Shown here: piece after piece, positions 1 through 8,673 of the stretch
Position numbering within the stretch: position 1 is the stretch's first letter
Layout of the letters: every line of letters begins with the position of its first letter
Source: an uncultured Oscillospiraceae bacterium
GTDB lineage: Bacteria > Bacillota > Clostridia > Oscillospirales > Oscillospiraceae
Direction of reading: 5' to 3'
DNA length: 40,384 bases
Assembly (NCBI GenBank): GCA_934591745.1
Contig: CAKTPQ010000017.1
Coordinates: 1 to 40,384 of the forward strand
Notes under the pieces: generated by a model
What the model was told of the DNA's origin: nothing
What the model saw: the letters and a program-made list of their open reading frames with translations, nothing else
The model's database searches: none
Position numbers and translations under genes: made by a program

Positions 1-65
1 ACCGGTACGCTGTCGCCAGCGGTGGATTTTGAGTCCACTACGTCTACCAATTCCATCACACCGGC
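1..65 (-). tRNA. tRNA-Leu (anticodon CAA), 3' end cut off by window edge
   Basis: Reading the minus strand from 65 down gives the 5' acceptor strand GCCGGTG, a D-arm containing GGAATTGGTAGAC, an anticodon stem GTGGA/TCCAC around the loop CTCAAAA (anticodon CAA, reads UUG), and a long variable arm (CGCTGGCGACAGCG). The long variable arm is typical of class II tRNAs such as Leu. The T arm and 3' acceptor strand lie outside the window. A promoter is visible just upstream (79-107). Confidence 0.93.
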
Positions 66-78
66 ACATAACGGGGAT

Positions 79-107
79 ATTATACCGTAGACGGCGCACA
101 AATTCAA
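79..107 (-). promoter_or_regulatory. Promoter of the tRNA-Leu gene
   Basis: On the minus strand TTGAAT (107-102) and TATAAT (84-79) are separated by exactly 17 bases, 14 bases upstream of the tRNA 5' end at 65. The -10 is a perfect consensus. The distance fits a short leader removed by RNase P. Confidence 0.8.
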
Positions 108-166
108 GGGGAAATTTCAAAGCCGGAAAGCCGGGAAAACCGCGGGATCGACAGGCAGTGCGGCTC

Positions 167-195
167 TTGCGCGAACAGAGAGGATGTGGTACAAT
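167..195 (+). promoter_or_regulatory. Promoter of the ABC exporter operon
   Basis: TTGCGC (167-172), 17-base spacer, TACAAT (190-195). Transcription should start near 202. An in-frame ATG at 184 overlaps this promoter and cannot be the start codon, which moves the start of the ABC gene to 232. Confidence 0.7.
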
Positions 196-231
196 ATACA
201 GCTGAATATGCAAGATCGAGCGAGGATGAAC

Positions 232-1995
232 ATGACAACGAAAGATTTCCAGACCCGCAGCCTGCTGCGGATCTTCCTGTCCTATTTCAAGCCCCACCGG
301 CGGCTGTTCGCGCTGGACATGACCTGCGCGTTCCTCATTGCCGTGGTGGATCTGGCATTTCCGCTGGTGTCCCGCACCGCGATGTACACATGGCTGCCGG
401 AAAAGCAGTTCCGGGTGTTCTTCATCGTGATGGCGGCGGTGGTGGCGGCGTATGTGGTGCGCTCCGGGCTGTACTTCGTGGTGGCCTACTGGGGCCACAC
501 ATTCGGCATCCGGGTGGAGGCCGATATCCGGCGGGACCTGTACCACCATATGCAGGAACTGGGCTTTGATTTCTACGACAAGAACCGTACCGGCCAGCTG
601 ATGAGCCGCCTGACCAGCGACCTGTTCGAGGTGACGGAGCTGGCCCACCACGGGCCGGAGGATCTGTTCATCTCGCTGGTGACCATCGTGGGCGCGCTGG
701 TGGTGATGTTCTGCATCCGGTGGGAGCTGGCGCTGGTGCTGCTGGTGATGCTGCCGGTGCTGCTGCTGGCGGCGTTTCGCCGCCGGAAGCAGATGAGCGC
801 CGCTTCCCGCGCCGCCAAGCAGAAGACCGGCGTCATCAACGCCGCTATCGAGTCCGGCCTGTCCGGCGTCCGCACCACCAAGGCCTTTGCCAACGAGGAG
901 GCCCAGCAGGAGCGGTTCGATGAGGCCAACGAGGTGTTCAAGACCGCCAAGCGCGGGTTCCATAAGGAGATGGGCTTCTTCACCGCCGTCATGGAGTTTT
1001 TCACCAACATCCTGCCGGTGGCAGTGATCGCCGTGGGCGGCTGGCTCATCATGCGGGAGCGCATGGACTACGTGGATCTGATCACGTTTTCCCTGTACGT
1101 TACGTCTTTTGTCAGCCCCATCCGGAAGCTGGCCAACTTCGCGGAGATGTTCTCCAACGGCTTCGCGGGGCTGAACCGCTTTGTGGAGCTGATGCGCACG
1201 GAGCCGACGATCCAGGATGCCCCCGACGCCGTGGAGCTGACGGATGTGCGGGGCGCGGTGGACGTGGAGCATGTGTCCTTTGCCTATGCCGGGGAGACGG
1301 AGGTACTCCACGATGTGTCGCTGTCCGTTCCCGCCGGGGAGACGGTGGCGCTGGTGGGACCATCCGGCGGCGGCAAGAGCACCCTGTGCCAGCTGCTGCC
1401 CCGGTTCTACGACGTGGACGAGGGAAGCATCCGGGTGGACGGGCTGGACGTGCGGCAGGTGACCCAGGGTTCCCTGCGCCGGGCCATCGGCATCGTGCAG
1501 CAGGATGTGTTCCTGTTCGCCGACACCATCCGGGAGAACATCCGCTACGGGCGGCCCGGCGCCTCCGACGAGGAGGTGGAGGCCGCGGCGAAGCGGGCGG
1601 AGATCTACGACGATATCATGGCCATGCCCGACGGGTTCGACACCTATGTGGGCGAGCGGGGCACGCTGCTGTCCGGCGGTCAGAAGCAGCGGGTGTCCAT
1701 CGCCCGCATCTTCCTGAAGGACCCGCCCATCCTCATTCTGGACGAGGCCACCTCCGCGCTGGACAGCGTGACGGAGGCGAAGATACAGGGGGCCTTTGAT
1801 GAGCTGTCCCAGGGGCGCACCACTCTCATCATCGCCCACCGGCTGTCCACCATCCGGGCGGCGAACCGTATTCTGGTCATCCAGAACGGCCGCATCGCCG
1901 AGGAGGGCAGCCACCGGCAGCTGCTGGCGCTGAACGGCGCGTATGCAAGGCTGTACCGCACACAGGATCTGGGAGGTGCCTATGGACAGGCGTGA
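232..1995 (+). CDS. ABC exporter half-transporter, fused permease and ATPase
   Basis: The 587-residue protein has an N-terminal six-helix ABC exporter membrane domain (about residues 10-310) fused to a C-terminal nucleotide-binding domain. Visible motifs are Walker A GPSGGGKS (376-383), signature LSGGQ (480-484), Walker B ending in LDEAT (about 503-507) and the H-loop IAHR. It is expected to act as a dimer in the cytoplasmic membrane and to export a lipid, drug or peptide; the substrate cannot be read from sequence. The start at 232 has a GAGG Shine-Dalgarno six bases upstream; in-frame ATGs at 184, 208 and 226 are less likely, the first lying inside the promoter. The 3' end overlaps the next gene by 14 bases, so the two are co-transcribed and probably translationally coupled. 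Confidence 0.93.
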   Translation: MTTKDFQTRSLLRIFLSYFKPHRRLFALDMTCAFLIAVVDLAFPLVSRTAMYTWLPEKQFRVFFIVMAAVVAAYVVRSGLYFVVAYWGHTFGIRVEADIRRDLYHHMQELGFDFYDKNRTGQLMSRLTSDLFEVTELAHHGPEDLFISLVTIVGALVVMFCIRWELALVLLVMLPVLLLAAFRRRKQMSAASRAAKQKTGVINAAIESGLSGVRTTKAFANEEAQQERFDEANEVFKTAKRGFHKEMGFFTAVMEFFTNILPVAVIAVGGWLIMRERMDYVDLITFSLYVTSFVSPIRKLANFAEMFSNGFAGLNRFVELMRTEPTIQDAPDAVELTDVRGAVDVEHVSFAYAGETEVLHDVSLSVPAGETVALVGPSGGGKSTLCQLLPRFYDVDEGSIRVDGLDVRQVTQGSLRRAIGIVQQDVFLFADTIRENIRYGRPGASDEEVEAAAKRAEIYDDIMAMPDGFDTYVGERGTLLSGGQKQRVSIARIFLKDPPILILDEATSALDSVTEAKIQGAFDELSQGRTTLIIAHRLSTIRAANRILVIQNGRIAEEGSHRQLLALNGAYARLYRTQDLGGAYGQA

Positions 1996-2767
1996 GCTGC
2001 TGGACCGGGCGGCCCGGGACGAGGACGAGCGTCTGCTGCTGGGCCGCGTGTGGGATAAGTGGGAGCAGTGCCGCCAGCGGAACATCCCTACGGCCACGGA
2101 TTTCCTGTCGCCCCAGGAGCAGGCGGCGGCCCAGCGGCTGCTGCACATGCTGGGCGCGCAGGACGGCTATGTGTTCTCCGGCGGCTTCGGCGGTGCGGAG
2201 CGGCAGCGGCTGTTCTTCCTGCCCGACTGGGCGGAGGAGCCGGGGCCGGACGCCGCTGCGGCGGTGGCGGCATCGTGGTACGGCGGAGAGAGCCTGACCC
2301 ACCGGGATATTCTGGGCAGTCTGATGGGCTTGGGATTGACCCGGGGCACCATTGGCGATATACTGATGACAGAGGGCCGGTGCCAGGTGCTGGCCCTGCC
2401 GAAAACGGCGGCGTTCCTGCTGTCGGAATGGGAGTCGGCGGGGCGGGTGAAGCTGAAAACGGCACCCCTGCCGCTGGAGGAACTGGAGATACCCGTTCAG
2501 GCGTGCAAGGAGATACGGGACACCGTGTCGTCCCTGCGGCTGGACAATGTGCTGGCGGCAGGGTTCTCCATCAGCCGGGGCAGGGCGGCGGAGGCCGTGG
2601 AAAAGGGCGCGGTGCAGGTAAACTGGACGGTGTGCCAGAAGCCGGATAAGCCGGTGGCGGCGGGGGATACCATCACCTGCCGGGGAATGGGAAAATGTGT
2701 GCTGGACAGTGTGGGAGGCCCCACGAAAAAGGGGCGTCTGCCCGTGGTCATCCGGCGCTTTGTATAA
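1982..2767 (+). CDS. YlmH-like S4-domain RNA-binding protein
   Basis: The 261-residue protein resembles the YlmH family: an N-terminal helical domain, a central domain containing the HRDILGSLMGLGL segment, and a C-terminal S4 RNA-binding domain (about residues 180-245, with the motif around LRLDNVLAAGFSISRGRAAEA). Family members bind ribosomal RNA or stalled 50S subunits; in Bacillus subtilis YlmH acts in ribosome-associated quality control. The start at 1982 is preceded by GGGAGGTG and lies inside the end of the ABC gene. YlmH usually sits in the division cluster next to sepF/ylmG/divIVA, but here it follows an exporter. No internal break is visible. Confidence 0.85.
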   Translation: MDRRELLDRAARDEDERLLLGRVWDKWEQCRQRNIPTATDFLSPQEQAAAQRLLHMLGAQDGYVFSGGFGGAERQRLFFLPDWAEEPGPDAAAAVAASWYGGESLTHRDILGSLMGLGLTRGTIGDILMTEGRCQVLALPKTAAFLLSEWESAGRVKLKTAPLPLEELEIPVQACKEIRDTVSSLRLDNVLAAGFSISRGRAAEAVEKGAVQVNWTVCQKPDKPVAAGDTITCRGMGKCVLDSVGGPTKKGRLPVVIRRFV

Positions 2768-2779
2768 GGGAGAGCATAT

Positions 2780-2992
2780 ATGGATCAGAAAAAGATCGAC
2801 CGCATCAACGAACTGGCCCACAAGGCCAAGGCCGAGGGCCTGACGGAGGAGGAGCAGAAGGAGCGGGAGGCGCTGCGCCAGGAGTATCTGGACGCCATCA
2901 TGGGCAACCTCCGGCGGGAGCTGGACAACACCTACATCGTGGATGAAAAGGGCAACAAGCGGAAGCTGCAGGGAAAGGGGTTCAAGACCTGA
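2780..2992 (+). CDS. DUF896 family protein (YnzC-like)
   Basis: A 70-residue soluble, highly charged protein. The pattern INELAHKAKAEGLTEEE, then LRQEYLDA and a basic C-terminus ending KGFKT, is characteristic of DUF896 (B. subtilis YnzC/YneJ-like two-helix proteins). The family is common in Firmicutes and its biochemical function is not established; in B. subtilis a member lies in a LexA-controlled locus, but no LexA box is seen here. A GGGAGA Shine-Dalgarno precedes the ATG. The stop overlaps the next start by one base (TGATG). Confidence 0.9.
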   Translation: MDQKKIDRINELAHKAKAEGLTEEEQKEREALRQEYLDAIMGNLRRELDNTYIVDEKGNKRKLQGKGFKT

Positions 2993-4230
2993 TGGCATAC
3001 GAATACGACAACGAAAACGGCTTCCAGCCGGAGCAGCCCAAGCCGCCGCGGCAGCAGCCGCCCAAAAAGGACAATGACATCGGCTCGTGGATCTTCATCG
3101 CCATCATGTTTGCGGTGGCATGGCCCATCGGCCTGATCATGCTGCTGAGCAAGCTCAGTGAGGGAAACGGAAAAAAGAAGACCGTCCGCACCTATGCGCC
3201 GGCCCAGACTGGGCAGCGCACCTCCCAGCGGGTGGGCCAGTCCGCCCAGGCGGAGAAGGCCCGCAGCGCCGTGCAGCAGGTGACGCGGACGCCGGAATAT
3301 ACCGACAAGGGCGGCAGGACCATGCGGATCATCGGGGCCATACTGGGCATCGTGGGGTGCATGGCGCTGTTTTCCGCCGTGGGGGATAACCTGTCCTATG
3401 CGTACCACCACAACGAGTGGTGGTATTTCCTGCGGCAGATGTTCTATCCGCTGGGCATGCTGGCCGGCGGCGCGTCGCTGCTGCTGGGCAGCGGTGCCAT
3501 GAAGCGCCGCCAGCGCCGGTTCGCTACCTATCTCCGCACCGCCGGGCAGAAGCCCGCCGTGCCCCTGGACTATCTGGCCCGGGCGGCCAATGTGTCCCGC
3601 CGCAAGGTGGAGAAGGATGTGGGCCTCATGCTGGAGAAGGGGCTGTGGGGCGACGAGGCTTATATCGACATGGGCAGCGGCATGCTGTTCCGCTCGCAGG
3701 CCGCCGCCACGGCGTACTTTGACAAGGCCCGCCAGATGCAGCAGCCGGAGGAGCCGGCGGTGCAGCCTCAGGCGGCGGAGGGCTATGCCGGCATCCTGCG
3801 GCAGATCCGGGAGCTGAACGACCGCATCGCCGACGAGGCGTTGAGCGCCAAGATCGACCGGATCGAGCAGGTGTCGGGCCGTATCTTTAAGGCCATCGAG
3901 GACACACCGGCCAAGAAGAACGCCGCCGGCACGTTCCTGAACTACTACCTGCCTACCACCCTGAAGCTGCTGGAGAACTACGCGGCCTTTGAGGAGGCGG
4001 GGGTCAGCGGCGAGAACCTGTCGCAGGCCAAGGGACGCATCGAGGCCACCATGGACAGCATCGTGGCGGGCTTCGAGCATCAGCTGGACGAGCTGTACCG
4101 CACCGATGCCATGGACATCGACAGCGATATTCGGGTGATGGAGACCATGCTGCGCCGGGACACGGCCAGCGTGGCCGACGACTTCGGCCTGGGCGGCGCC
4201 GCCGTGCAGCATCAACCGGAGGAGGAATAG
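2992..4230 (+). CDS. XpaC-family (5-bromo-4-chloroindolyl phosphate hydrolysis) membrane protein
   Basis: 412 residues. The proline- and lysine-rich N-terminus is followed by a membrane segment at about residues 32-53, a basic linker, and two further hydrophobic segments around 110-130 and 143-165. A short region around DYLARAANVSRRKVEKDVGLMLEKG looks like a winged-helix or PCI-type fold. The last 150 residues (from YAGILRQIRELNDRI to FGLG) are helical and match the XpaC family, in which a repeated helical bundle follows membrane anchors. The name of the family comes from a hydrolysis phenotype; no phosphatase motif is visible, and the function is unknown. It is the last gene of the operon, with a hairpin just downstream. 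Confidence 0.75.
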   Translation: MAYEYDNENGFQPEQPKPPRQQPPKKDNDIGSWIFIAIMFAVAWPIGLIMLLSKLSEGNGKKKTVRTYAPAQTGQRTSQRVGQSAQAEKARSAVQQVTRTPEYTDKGGRTMRIIGAILGIVGCMALFSAVGDNLSYAYHHNEWWYFLRQMFYPLGMLAGGASLLLGSGAMKRRQRRFATYLRTAGQKPAVPLDYLARAANVSRRKVEKDVGLMLEKGLWGDEAYIDMGSGMLFRSQAAATAYFDKARQMQQPEEPAVQPQAAEGYAGILRQIRELNDRIADEALSAKIDRIEQVSGRIFKAIEDTPAKKNAAGTFLNYYLPTTLKLLENYAAFEEAGVSGENLSQAKGRIEATMDSIVAGFEHQLDELYRTDAMDIDSDIRVMETMLRRDTASVADDFGLGGAAVQHQPEEE

Positions 4231-4235
4231 CATAC

Positions 4236-4268
4236 AAGGGAGACGCGGCCCACAGGCCGCGCTCCCTT
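4236..4268 (+). terminator. Rho-independent-like hairpin after the XpaC-family gene
   Basis: AAGGGAG and CGCGGCC (with a bulged A at 4243) pair with GGCCGCG and CTCCCTT around the loop CACA, giving 14 base pairs. The following T tract is interrupted (TCGCGCTTTT), so the terminator is less clean than others in the window. Confidence 0.65.
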
Positions 4269-4328
4269 TCGCGCTTTTCCGGAGGACGTTACCGGTAACG
4301 GGTTTCGCCAAAAGGCGAGCCGTGTTTA

Positions 4329-4357
4329 TTGACGGAGAAACACAAAAAGGATACAAT
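4329..4357 (+). promoter_or_regulatory. Promoter of the glycogen operon
   Basis: TTGACG (4329-4334), 17-base spacer, TACAAT (4352-4357). Transcription should begin near 4364, leaving a leader of about 77 bases before glgB. This is one of the closest matches to the sigma-A consensus in the window. No operator is obvious. Confidence 0.85.
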
Positions 4358-4440
4358 ACAGGCAAAAGACAGGCGTACCGCCCGGTTTCGCCGCCATCGG
4401 CGCGGCGGATGTGGTATGGTGCTGCAAAAGGAGAGAGGTC

Positions 4441-6333
4441 ATGACCAAGGAGATGGAGCTGTACCGCGGCGGGAGCTGGGACAGCGCGTATACATATCTG
4501 GGCGCACACCCCGCCCCGCAGGGGTATACGTTCCGCGTCTGGGCGCCCCACGCACGGCATGTGGCGCTGGCCGGTGACTTCAACGGCTGGCAGAGCGCGG
4601 ACATGCACCGGGATGCGGACGGCGTATGGTCGTATACGGCGGAGAACGCCGCCGTATACGACAGCTACAAGTACATCGTTACCGGCGCGGACGGCCGCAC
4701 GGTATGGAAAGCGGATCCCTTTGCGTTCCACGCACAGACCCGTCCCGGCTCCGACAGCAAGGTGTACGACCTGTCGGGCTATGTCTGGCGTGATGAGGCG
4801 TGGCGGGAGAAGTGTGCCGCGGAGCCGCCGGTGAACGGCCCGCTGCTGATCTACGAGGTGCATCTCGGCTCATGGCGGCGGCATGAGGACGGCACCAGTC
4901 TCAGCTACCGGGAGCTGGCGCGGGAGCTGCCCACCTACGTCAAAAGCATGGGCTACAATTTCGTGGAGCTGCTGCCGGTGACGGAGTATCCGCTGGACGA
5001 CAGCTGGGGCTATCAGTGTACCGGCTATTTCGCGCCCACCAGCCGCTACGGCACGCCCCACGATTTCATGGCACTGGTGGACGCCCTGCATCAGGCGGGG
5101 CTGGGGGTCATTCTGGACTGGGTGCCCGCCCACTTCTGCAAGGACAGCCACGGACTTATCGAATTCGACGGCACCTGTCTGTACGAGTACGGCGACCCGC
5201 TGAAGTGGGAGCATGCCGGCTGGGGCACGCGGGTGTTCGACTTCGGCAAGCCGGAGGTGTGCAGCTTTCTGCTGTCCTCCGCGGCCTACTGGCTGCGGGA
5301 GTACCATATCGACGGGCTGCGGGTGGACGCGGTGGCGTCTATGCTGTATCTGGACTATGACCGGCAGGGCGGTGCGTGGCGGCCCAACCGGGACGGCGGA
5401 CGGGAGAATCTGGAGGCCATCGAGTTCCTGCGCACCCTGAACCGGACGGCCTTTGCCGTCAACGGCAGCGCCCTGATGGTGGCGGAGGAATCCACGGCGT
5501 GGCCGCTGGTGACGTATCCACCGGAACAGGGGGGACTGGGCTTCAACCTGAAGTGGAACATGGGATGGATGAACGACCTGTGCCACTACCTGAAGATGGA
5601 CCCCTATTTCCGGCAGTTCCATCACAAGGACGTGACGTTCTCCATGATCTACGCCTTTTCCGAGAACTATGTGCTGCCCCTGTCCCACGACGAGGTGGTG
5701 CATATGAAGGGCAGCCTGCGGGGCAAAATGCCCGGCGACGACTGGCGGCAGCTGGCGGGCGTCCGGGGATTCTACGCCTATATGCTGTGCCACCCCGGCA
5801 AGAAGCTGCTGTTCATGGGGGCGGAGCTGGGCCAGTGGCACGAGTGGGCGTTTGAAGGCCAGCTGGACTGGTATCTGCTGGACGATCCCACCTGCCGCGC
5901 CACCCACGAGTGCATCCGTCAGCTGAACCGGCTGTACCGCCGGAACCGCAGCCTCTGGGAGAACGACCGGGACTGGGACGGCTTCGAGTGGCTGGTGGCC
6001 GACGACAACCACAACAATGTGCTGGTGTTCCTGCGCCGCGACCGGAAGGGCCATGAGTTGATCTGCGCGGTGAACTTCGCCCCGGTGCCCTGGGAGGGCT
6101 ACCGCTTCGGCGTACCGGAGCGCGCCAGCTATGAGGAGATATTCAACACGGACGATACGCAGTGGGGCGGCAGCGGTGTCTGCGCCGCAGGCCCCATCCC
6201 CGTGGAGCCTGTGCCGTCCCATGGGCGGCAGCAGTCCATCGCACTGACCATCCCGCCCCTGGGCGCGGTGATCCTGCGGGGCCGCGGGAAGCTGAAACGG
6301 AAAAAAGAGGAAGCAGGAGGTACGCAAGCATGA
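4441..6333 (+). CDS. glgB: 1,4-alpha-glucan branching enzyme
   Basis: Creates alpha-1,6 branches in glycogen by cutting and transferring alpha-1,4 chains. The 630-residue GH13 protein has an N-terminal CBM48 (about residues 20-110, with [13 protein letters not shown]), a catalytic barrel and a C-terminal all-beta domain. The catalytic triad is visible: nucleophile Asp296 in GLRVDAVAS, acid/base Glu349 in MVAEES and Asp417 in LSHDEVVH. The spacings (53 and 68 residues) equal those of E. coli GlgB. The start at 4441 follows AAAGGAGAGAGG; an in-frame ATG at 4411 has no Shine-Dalgarno. It overlaps glgC by four bases (ATGA). The N-terminus lacks the extra N1 domain of the E. coli enzyme, as usual in short-form GlgB. 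Confidence 0.97.
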   Translation: MTKEMELYRGGSWDSAYTYLGAHPAPQGYTFRVWAPHARHVALAGDFNGWQSADMHRDADGVWSYTAENAAVYDSYKYIVTGADGRTVWKADPFAFHAQTRPGSDSKVYDLSGYVWRDEAWREKCAAEPPVNGPLLIYEVHLGSWRRHEDGTSLSYRELARELPTYVKSMGYNFVELLPVTEYPLDDSWGYQCTGYFAPTSRYGTPHDFMALVDALHQAGLGVILDWVPAHFCKDSHGLIEFDGTCLYEYGDPLKWEHAGWGTRVFDFGKPEVCSFLLSSAAYWLREYHIDGLRVDAVASMLYLDYDRQGGAWRPNRDGGRENLEAIEFLRTLNRTAFAVNGSALMVAEESTAWPLVTYPPEQGGLGFNLKWNMGWMNDLCHYLKMDPYFRQFHHKDVTFSMIYAFSENYVLPLSHDEVVHMKGSLRGKMPGDDWRQLAGVRGFYAYMLCHPGKKLLFMGAELGQWHEWAFEGQLDWYLLDDPTCRATHECIRQLNRLYRRNRSLWENDRDWDGFEWLVADDNHNNVLVFLRRDRKGHELICAVNFAPVPWEGYRFGVPERASYEEIFNTDDTQWGGSGVCAAGPIPVEPVPSHGRQQSIALTIPPLGAVILRGRGKLKRKKEEAGGTQA

Positions 6334-7538
6334 AGAAAGAATGTGTGGCCATGCTGCTGGCCGGCGGACAGGGAAGCAGACTCTACGTCCTCACCGGCAA
6401 TATGGCCAAGCCCGCCGTTCCCTTCGGCGGCAAGTTCCGCATCATCGACTTTCCCCTGTCCAACTGCACCAACTCCGGCATCGACACCGTGGGCGTACTC
6501 ACCCAGTACCGCCCGCTGGAGCTGAACGGCTACATCGGCAACGGCCAGCCCTGGGAGCTGGACCGCATGTCCGGCGGCGTACACATCCTGCCGCCCTACC
6601 AGTCGGCCACCGGCGCCGTGTGGTACAAGGGCACCGCCAACGCCATCTACCAGAACATGGGCTTCGTAGACCTGTATGATCCGGAGTATGTGCTGGTGCT
6701 GTCCGGCGACCACATCTACAAGATGGATTACTCCGATATGCTCCGCCGCCATAAGGAGGCCGGGGCCGCCTGCACCATCTCCGTCATGGAGGTGCCGTGG
6801 GAGGAGGCCAGCCGCTTCGGCATCATGTCCGTGGACGGCAGCGGCCGCATCACGGAATTCGCGGAGAAGCCCAAGGAGCCGAAGAGCAACCTGGCGTCCA
6901 TGGGCATCTATATTTTCACATGGAGCAAGCTGAAGGCATATCTCACCGCCGACGAGGCCGATCCCAACAGCGACAACGATTTCGGCAAGAACATCATTCC
7001 CACCATGCTGGCGGCGGGGGAAGTCATGGCGGCCTACCGCTTCGAGGGCTACTGGAAGGACGTGGGTACGCTGGACTCCCTGTGGGACGCCAATATGGAT
7101 ATGCTGTCACCCGGCTCGGGACTGAACCTGCTGGACAAGAAGTGGCCCATCTACGGGCGCACGCCCAACTGCCCGCCCACGTTCGTGGGGCCGGACGGCG
7201 ACATCGGCAACAGCGCCGTGGCCAAGGGCTGCACCATCCTGGGCGAGGTGAAGAACACCGTGCTGAGCTACGGCTCCTCCGTGGGGGAGGGGGCAGAGGT
7301 GTCCTACTCCGTGGTGATGCCCAACGCCGTCATTGAGGCCGGGGCCAGGGTGTCCTACGCCATTGTGGGCGAGGGCTGCCATGTGGGGAAGAACGCGGTG
7401 GTCGGCGGCGCGCCGGGCAGCGTGGATTTCGACCACTGGGGCATCGCGGTGCTGGGGCCGCACACCGCCGTTCCCGACGGCGGCGTGGTGGAACCGAAAA
7501 TGATGCTGGGAGCCAGCGGTAAGGAGGTACGGCCATGA
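6330..7538 (+). CDS. glgC: Glucose-1-phosphate adenylyltransferase, catalytic subunit
   Basis: Makes ADP-glucose from glucose-1-phosphate and ATP, the committed step of glycogen synthesis. The 402-residue protein has the nucleotidyltransferase motif GGQGSRL (residues 12-18), KPAVPFGG (27-34) and RIIDFPLSN, the sugar-binding region GDHIYKMDY, and a C-terminal left-handed beta-helix with hexapeptide repeats. The intact GGQGSRL loop marks this as the catalytic partner, in contrast to the next gene. Start preceded by GGAGG nine bases upstream. Both ends overlap neighbours by ATGA, so glgB-glgC-glgD translation is coupled. Confidence 0.97.
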   Translation: MKKECVAMLLAGGQGSRLYVLTGNMAKPAVPFGGKFRIIDFPLSNCTNSGIDTVGVLTQYRPLELNGYIGNGQPWELDRMSGGVHILPPYQSATGAVWYKGTANAIYQNMGFVDLYDPEYVLVLSGDHIYKMDYSDMLRRHKEAGAACTISVMEVPWEEASRFGIMSVDGSGRITEFAEKPKEPKSNLASMGIYIFTWSKLKAYLTADEADPNSDNDFGKNIIPTMLAAGEVMAAYRFEGYWKDVGTLDSLWDANMDMLSPGSGLNLLDKKWPIYGRTPNCPPTFVGPDGDIGNSAVAKGCTILGEVKNTVLSYGSSVGEGAEVSYSVVMPNAVIEAGARVSYAIVGEGCHVGKNAVVGGAPGSVDFDHWGIAVLGPHTAVPDGGVVEPKMMLGASGKEVRP

Positions 7539-8647
7539 AAGGCATGCACGGGATCATCTTCTCCTACGAAAAGCAGACGGACCTGCGGGAGCTTATCGCC
7601 AACCGCGTCCACGGCTCCATCCCCTTCGGCGGGGATTACCGGGTCATCGACTTTGTGCTGTCCGCCATGGTCAACGCCGGCGTCACCGATGTGGGCGTTA
7701 TCATGCATGGCAAGTGCCAGTCCATGCTGGATCATCTCGGCTCCGGCAAGAGCTGGGATCTCAGCCGCAACCACGGCGGCCTGACGCTGCTGCCCGCCTT
7801 CGCGTACAACGAGAGCCGGGGCGCCGGCGGCCAGTACCGGGGCAAGGTGGAGGCGCTGGCCGGCGTCATGAACTATCTCAAGGGCATCAGGCAGGACTAT
7901 GTGGTGCTGTCGGACAGCGATATCGTCATCAACCTGCCGCTGGAGGACGTGCTGCGCCGCCATATCGAAAGCGGCGCGGACATGACGGCGGTGTGCACCG
8001 CCGTGCCCGGCGATGTGTCGGACACCTACTTTACACTGGATGAGACGGGCCGCATCACCGACACCGCCTACGACGTGTTCGCGCCGGCGGGGTACCGCTG
8101 CCTGAACATGTTCATCCTCAGCAAGGAGCTGCTGCTGCGGATGGTGACGGAGTGCGCCAGCCGCAACCAGTTCAGCTTCCGTCACAACATTTTGCAGGAC
8201 ATGGGGAAGAAGTACCATTTCCACGCCTACATCTACGACGGCTACGCCGCCCGTATCAACAGCGTGCAGAGCTACTATCAGCGCAGCATGGAGCTGCTGG
8301 ACCCGGCCCTGCGGCAGGCGCTGTTCTGCCGGGAGCGGCCGGTGTACGGCAAGGAGAACGACTCCCCCTCCAGCTATATTGATCCCAGCGGCCCCTGCGT
8401 CAATTCCCTGATCGCGGACGGCTGCAATATCCAGGGCAGCGTGAAAAACTGCATCCTGTTCCGCAATGTGCGCATTGAAAAGGGCGCCAGCGTGGAAAAC
8501 TGTATCCTGTTCAAGGACACGGTGGTGAAAAAGGGCGCCGTGCTGCGCAACGTCATCACCGATAAGTACGTGACCGTCGGCGAGAATGTGACGCTGATGG
8601 GCCACGAGCACTATCCCATCGTCATCGCCAAGGGCAGCGCCGTCTGA
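7535..8647 (+). CDS. glgD: GlgD, regulatory subunit of ADP-glucose pyrophosphorylase
   Basis: A 370-residue homologue of GlgC from Firmicutes. The N-terminus reads [17 protein letters not shown]: the GGxGxRL nucleotide loop of active enzymes is absent, while the downstream [18 protein letters not shown] and the C-terminal beta-helix are kept. In Firmicutes studied biochemically, GlgD is inactive alone and forms a heterotetramer with GlgC, altering its activity and allosteric response. Four-base overlap with glgC fits subunits of one complex made in fixed ratio. A 26-base gap separates it from glgA. Confidence 0.95.
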   Translation: MKGMHGIIFSYEKQTDLRELIANRVHGSIPFGGDYRVIDFVLSAMVNAGVTDVGVIMHGKCQSMLDHLGSGKSWDLSRNHGGLTLLPAFAYNESRGAGGQYRGKVEALAGVMNYLKGIRQDYVVLSDSDIVINLPLEDVLRRHIESGADMTAVCTAVPGDVSDTYFTLDETGRITDTAYDVFAPAGYRCLNMFILSKELLLRMVTECASRNQFSFRHNILQDMGKKYHFHAYIYDGYAARINSVQSYYQRSMELLDPALRQALFCRERPVYGKENDSPSSYIDPSGPCVNSLIADGCNIQGSVKNCILFRNVRIEKGASVENCILFKDTVVKKGAVLRNVITDKYVTVGENVTLMGHEHYPIVIAKGSAV

Positions 8648-8673
8648 GGGCTGCCGGAGAAAGGAGCTGCGGT

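Noticed and set aside
2932..4863. Long minus-strand frame opposite the XpaC-family gene and start of glgB
   Set aside because: Shadow frame that crosses a terminator and a strong promoter of the other strand; no motif.
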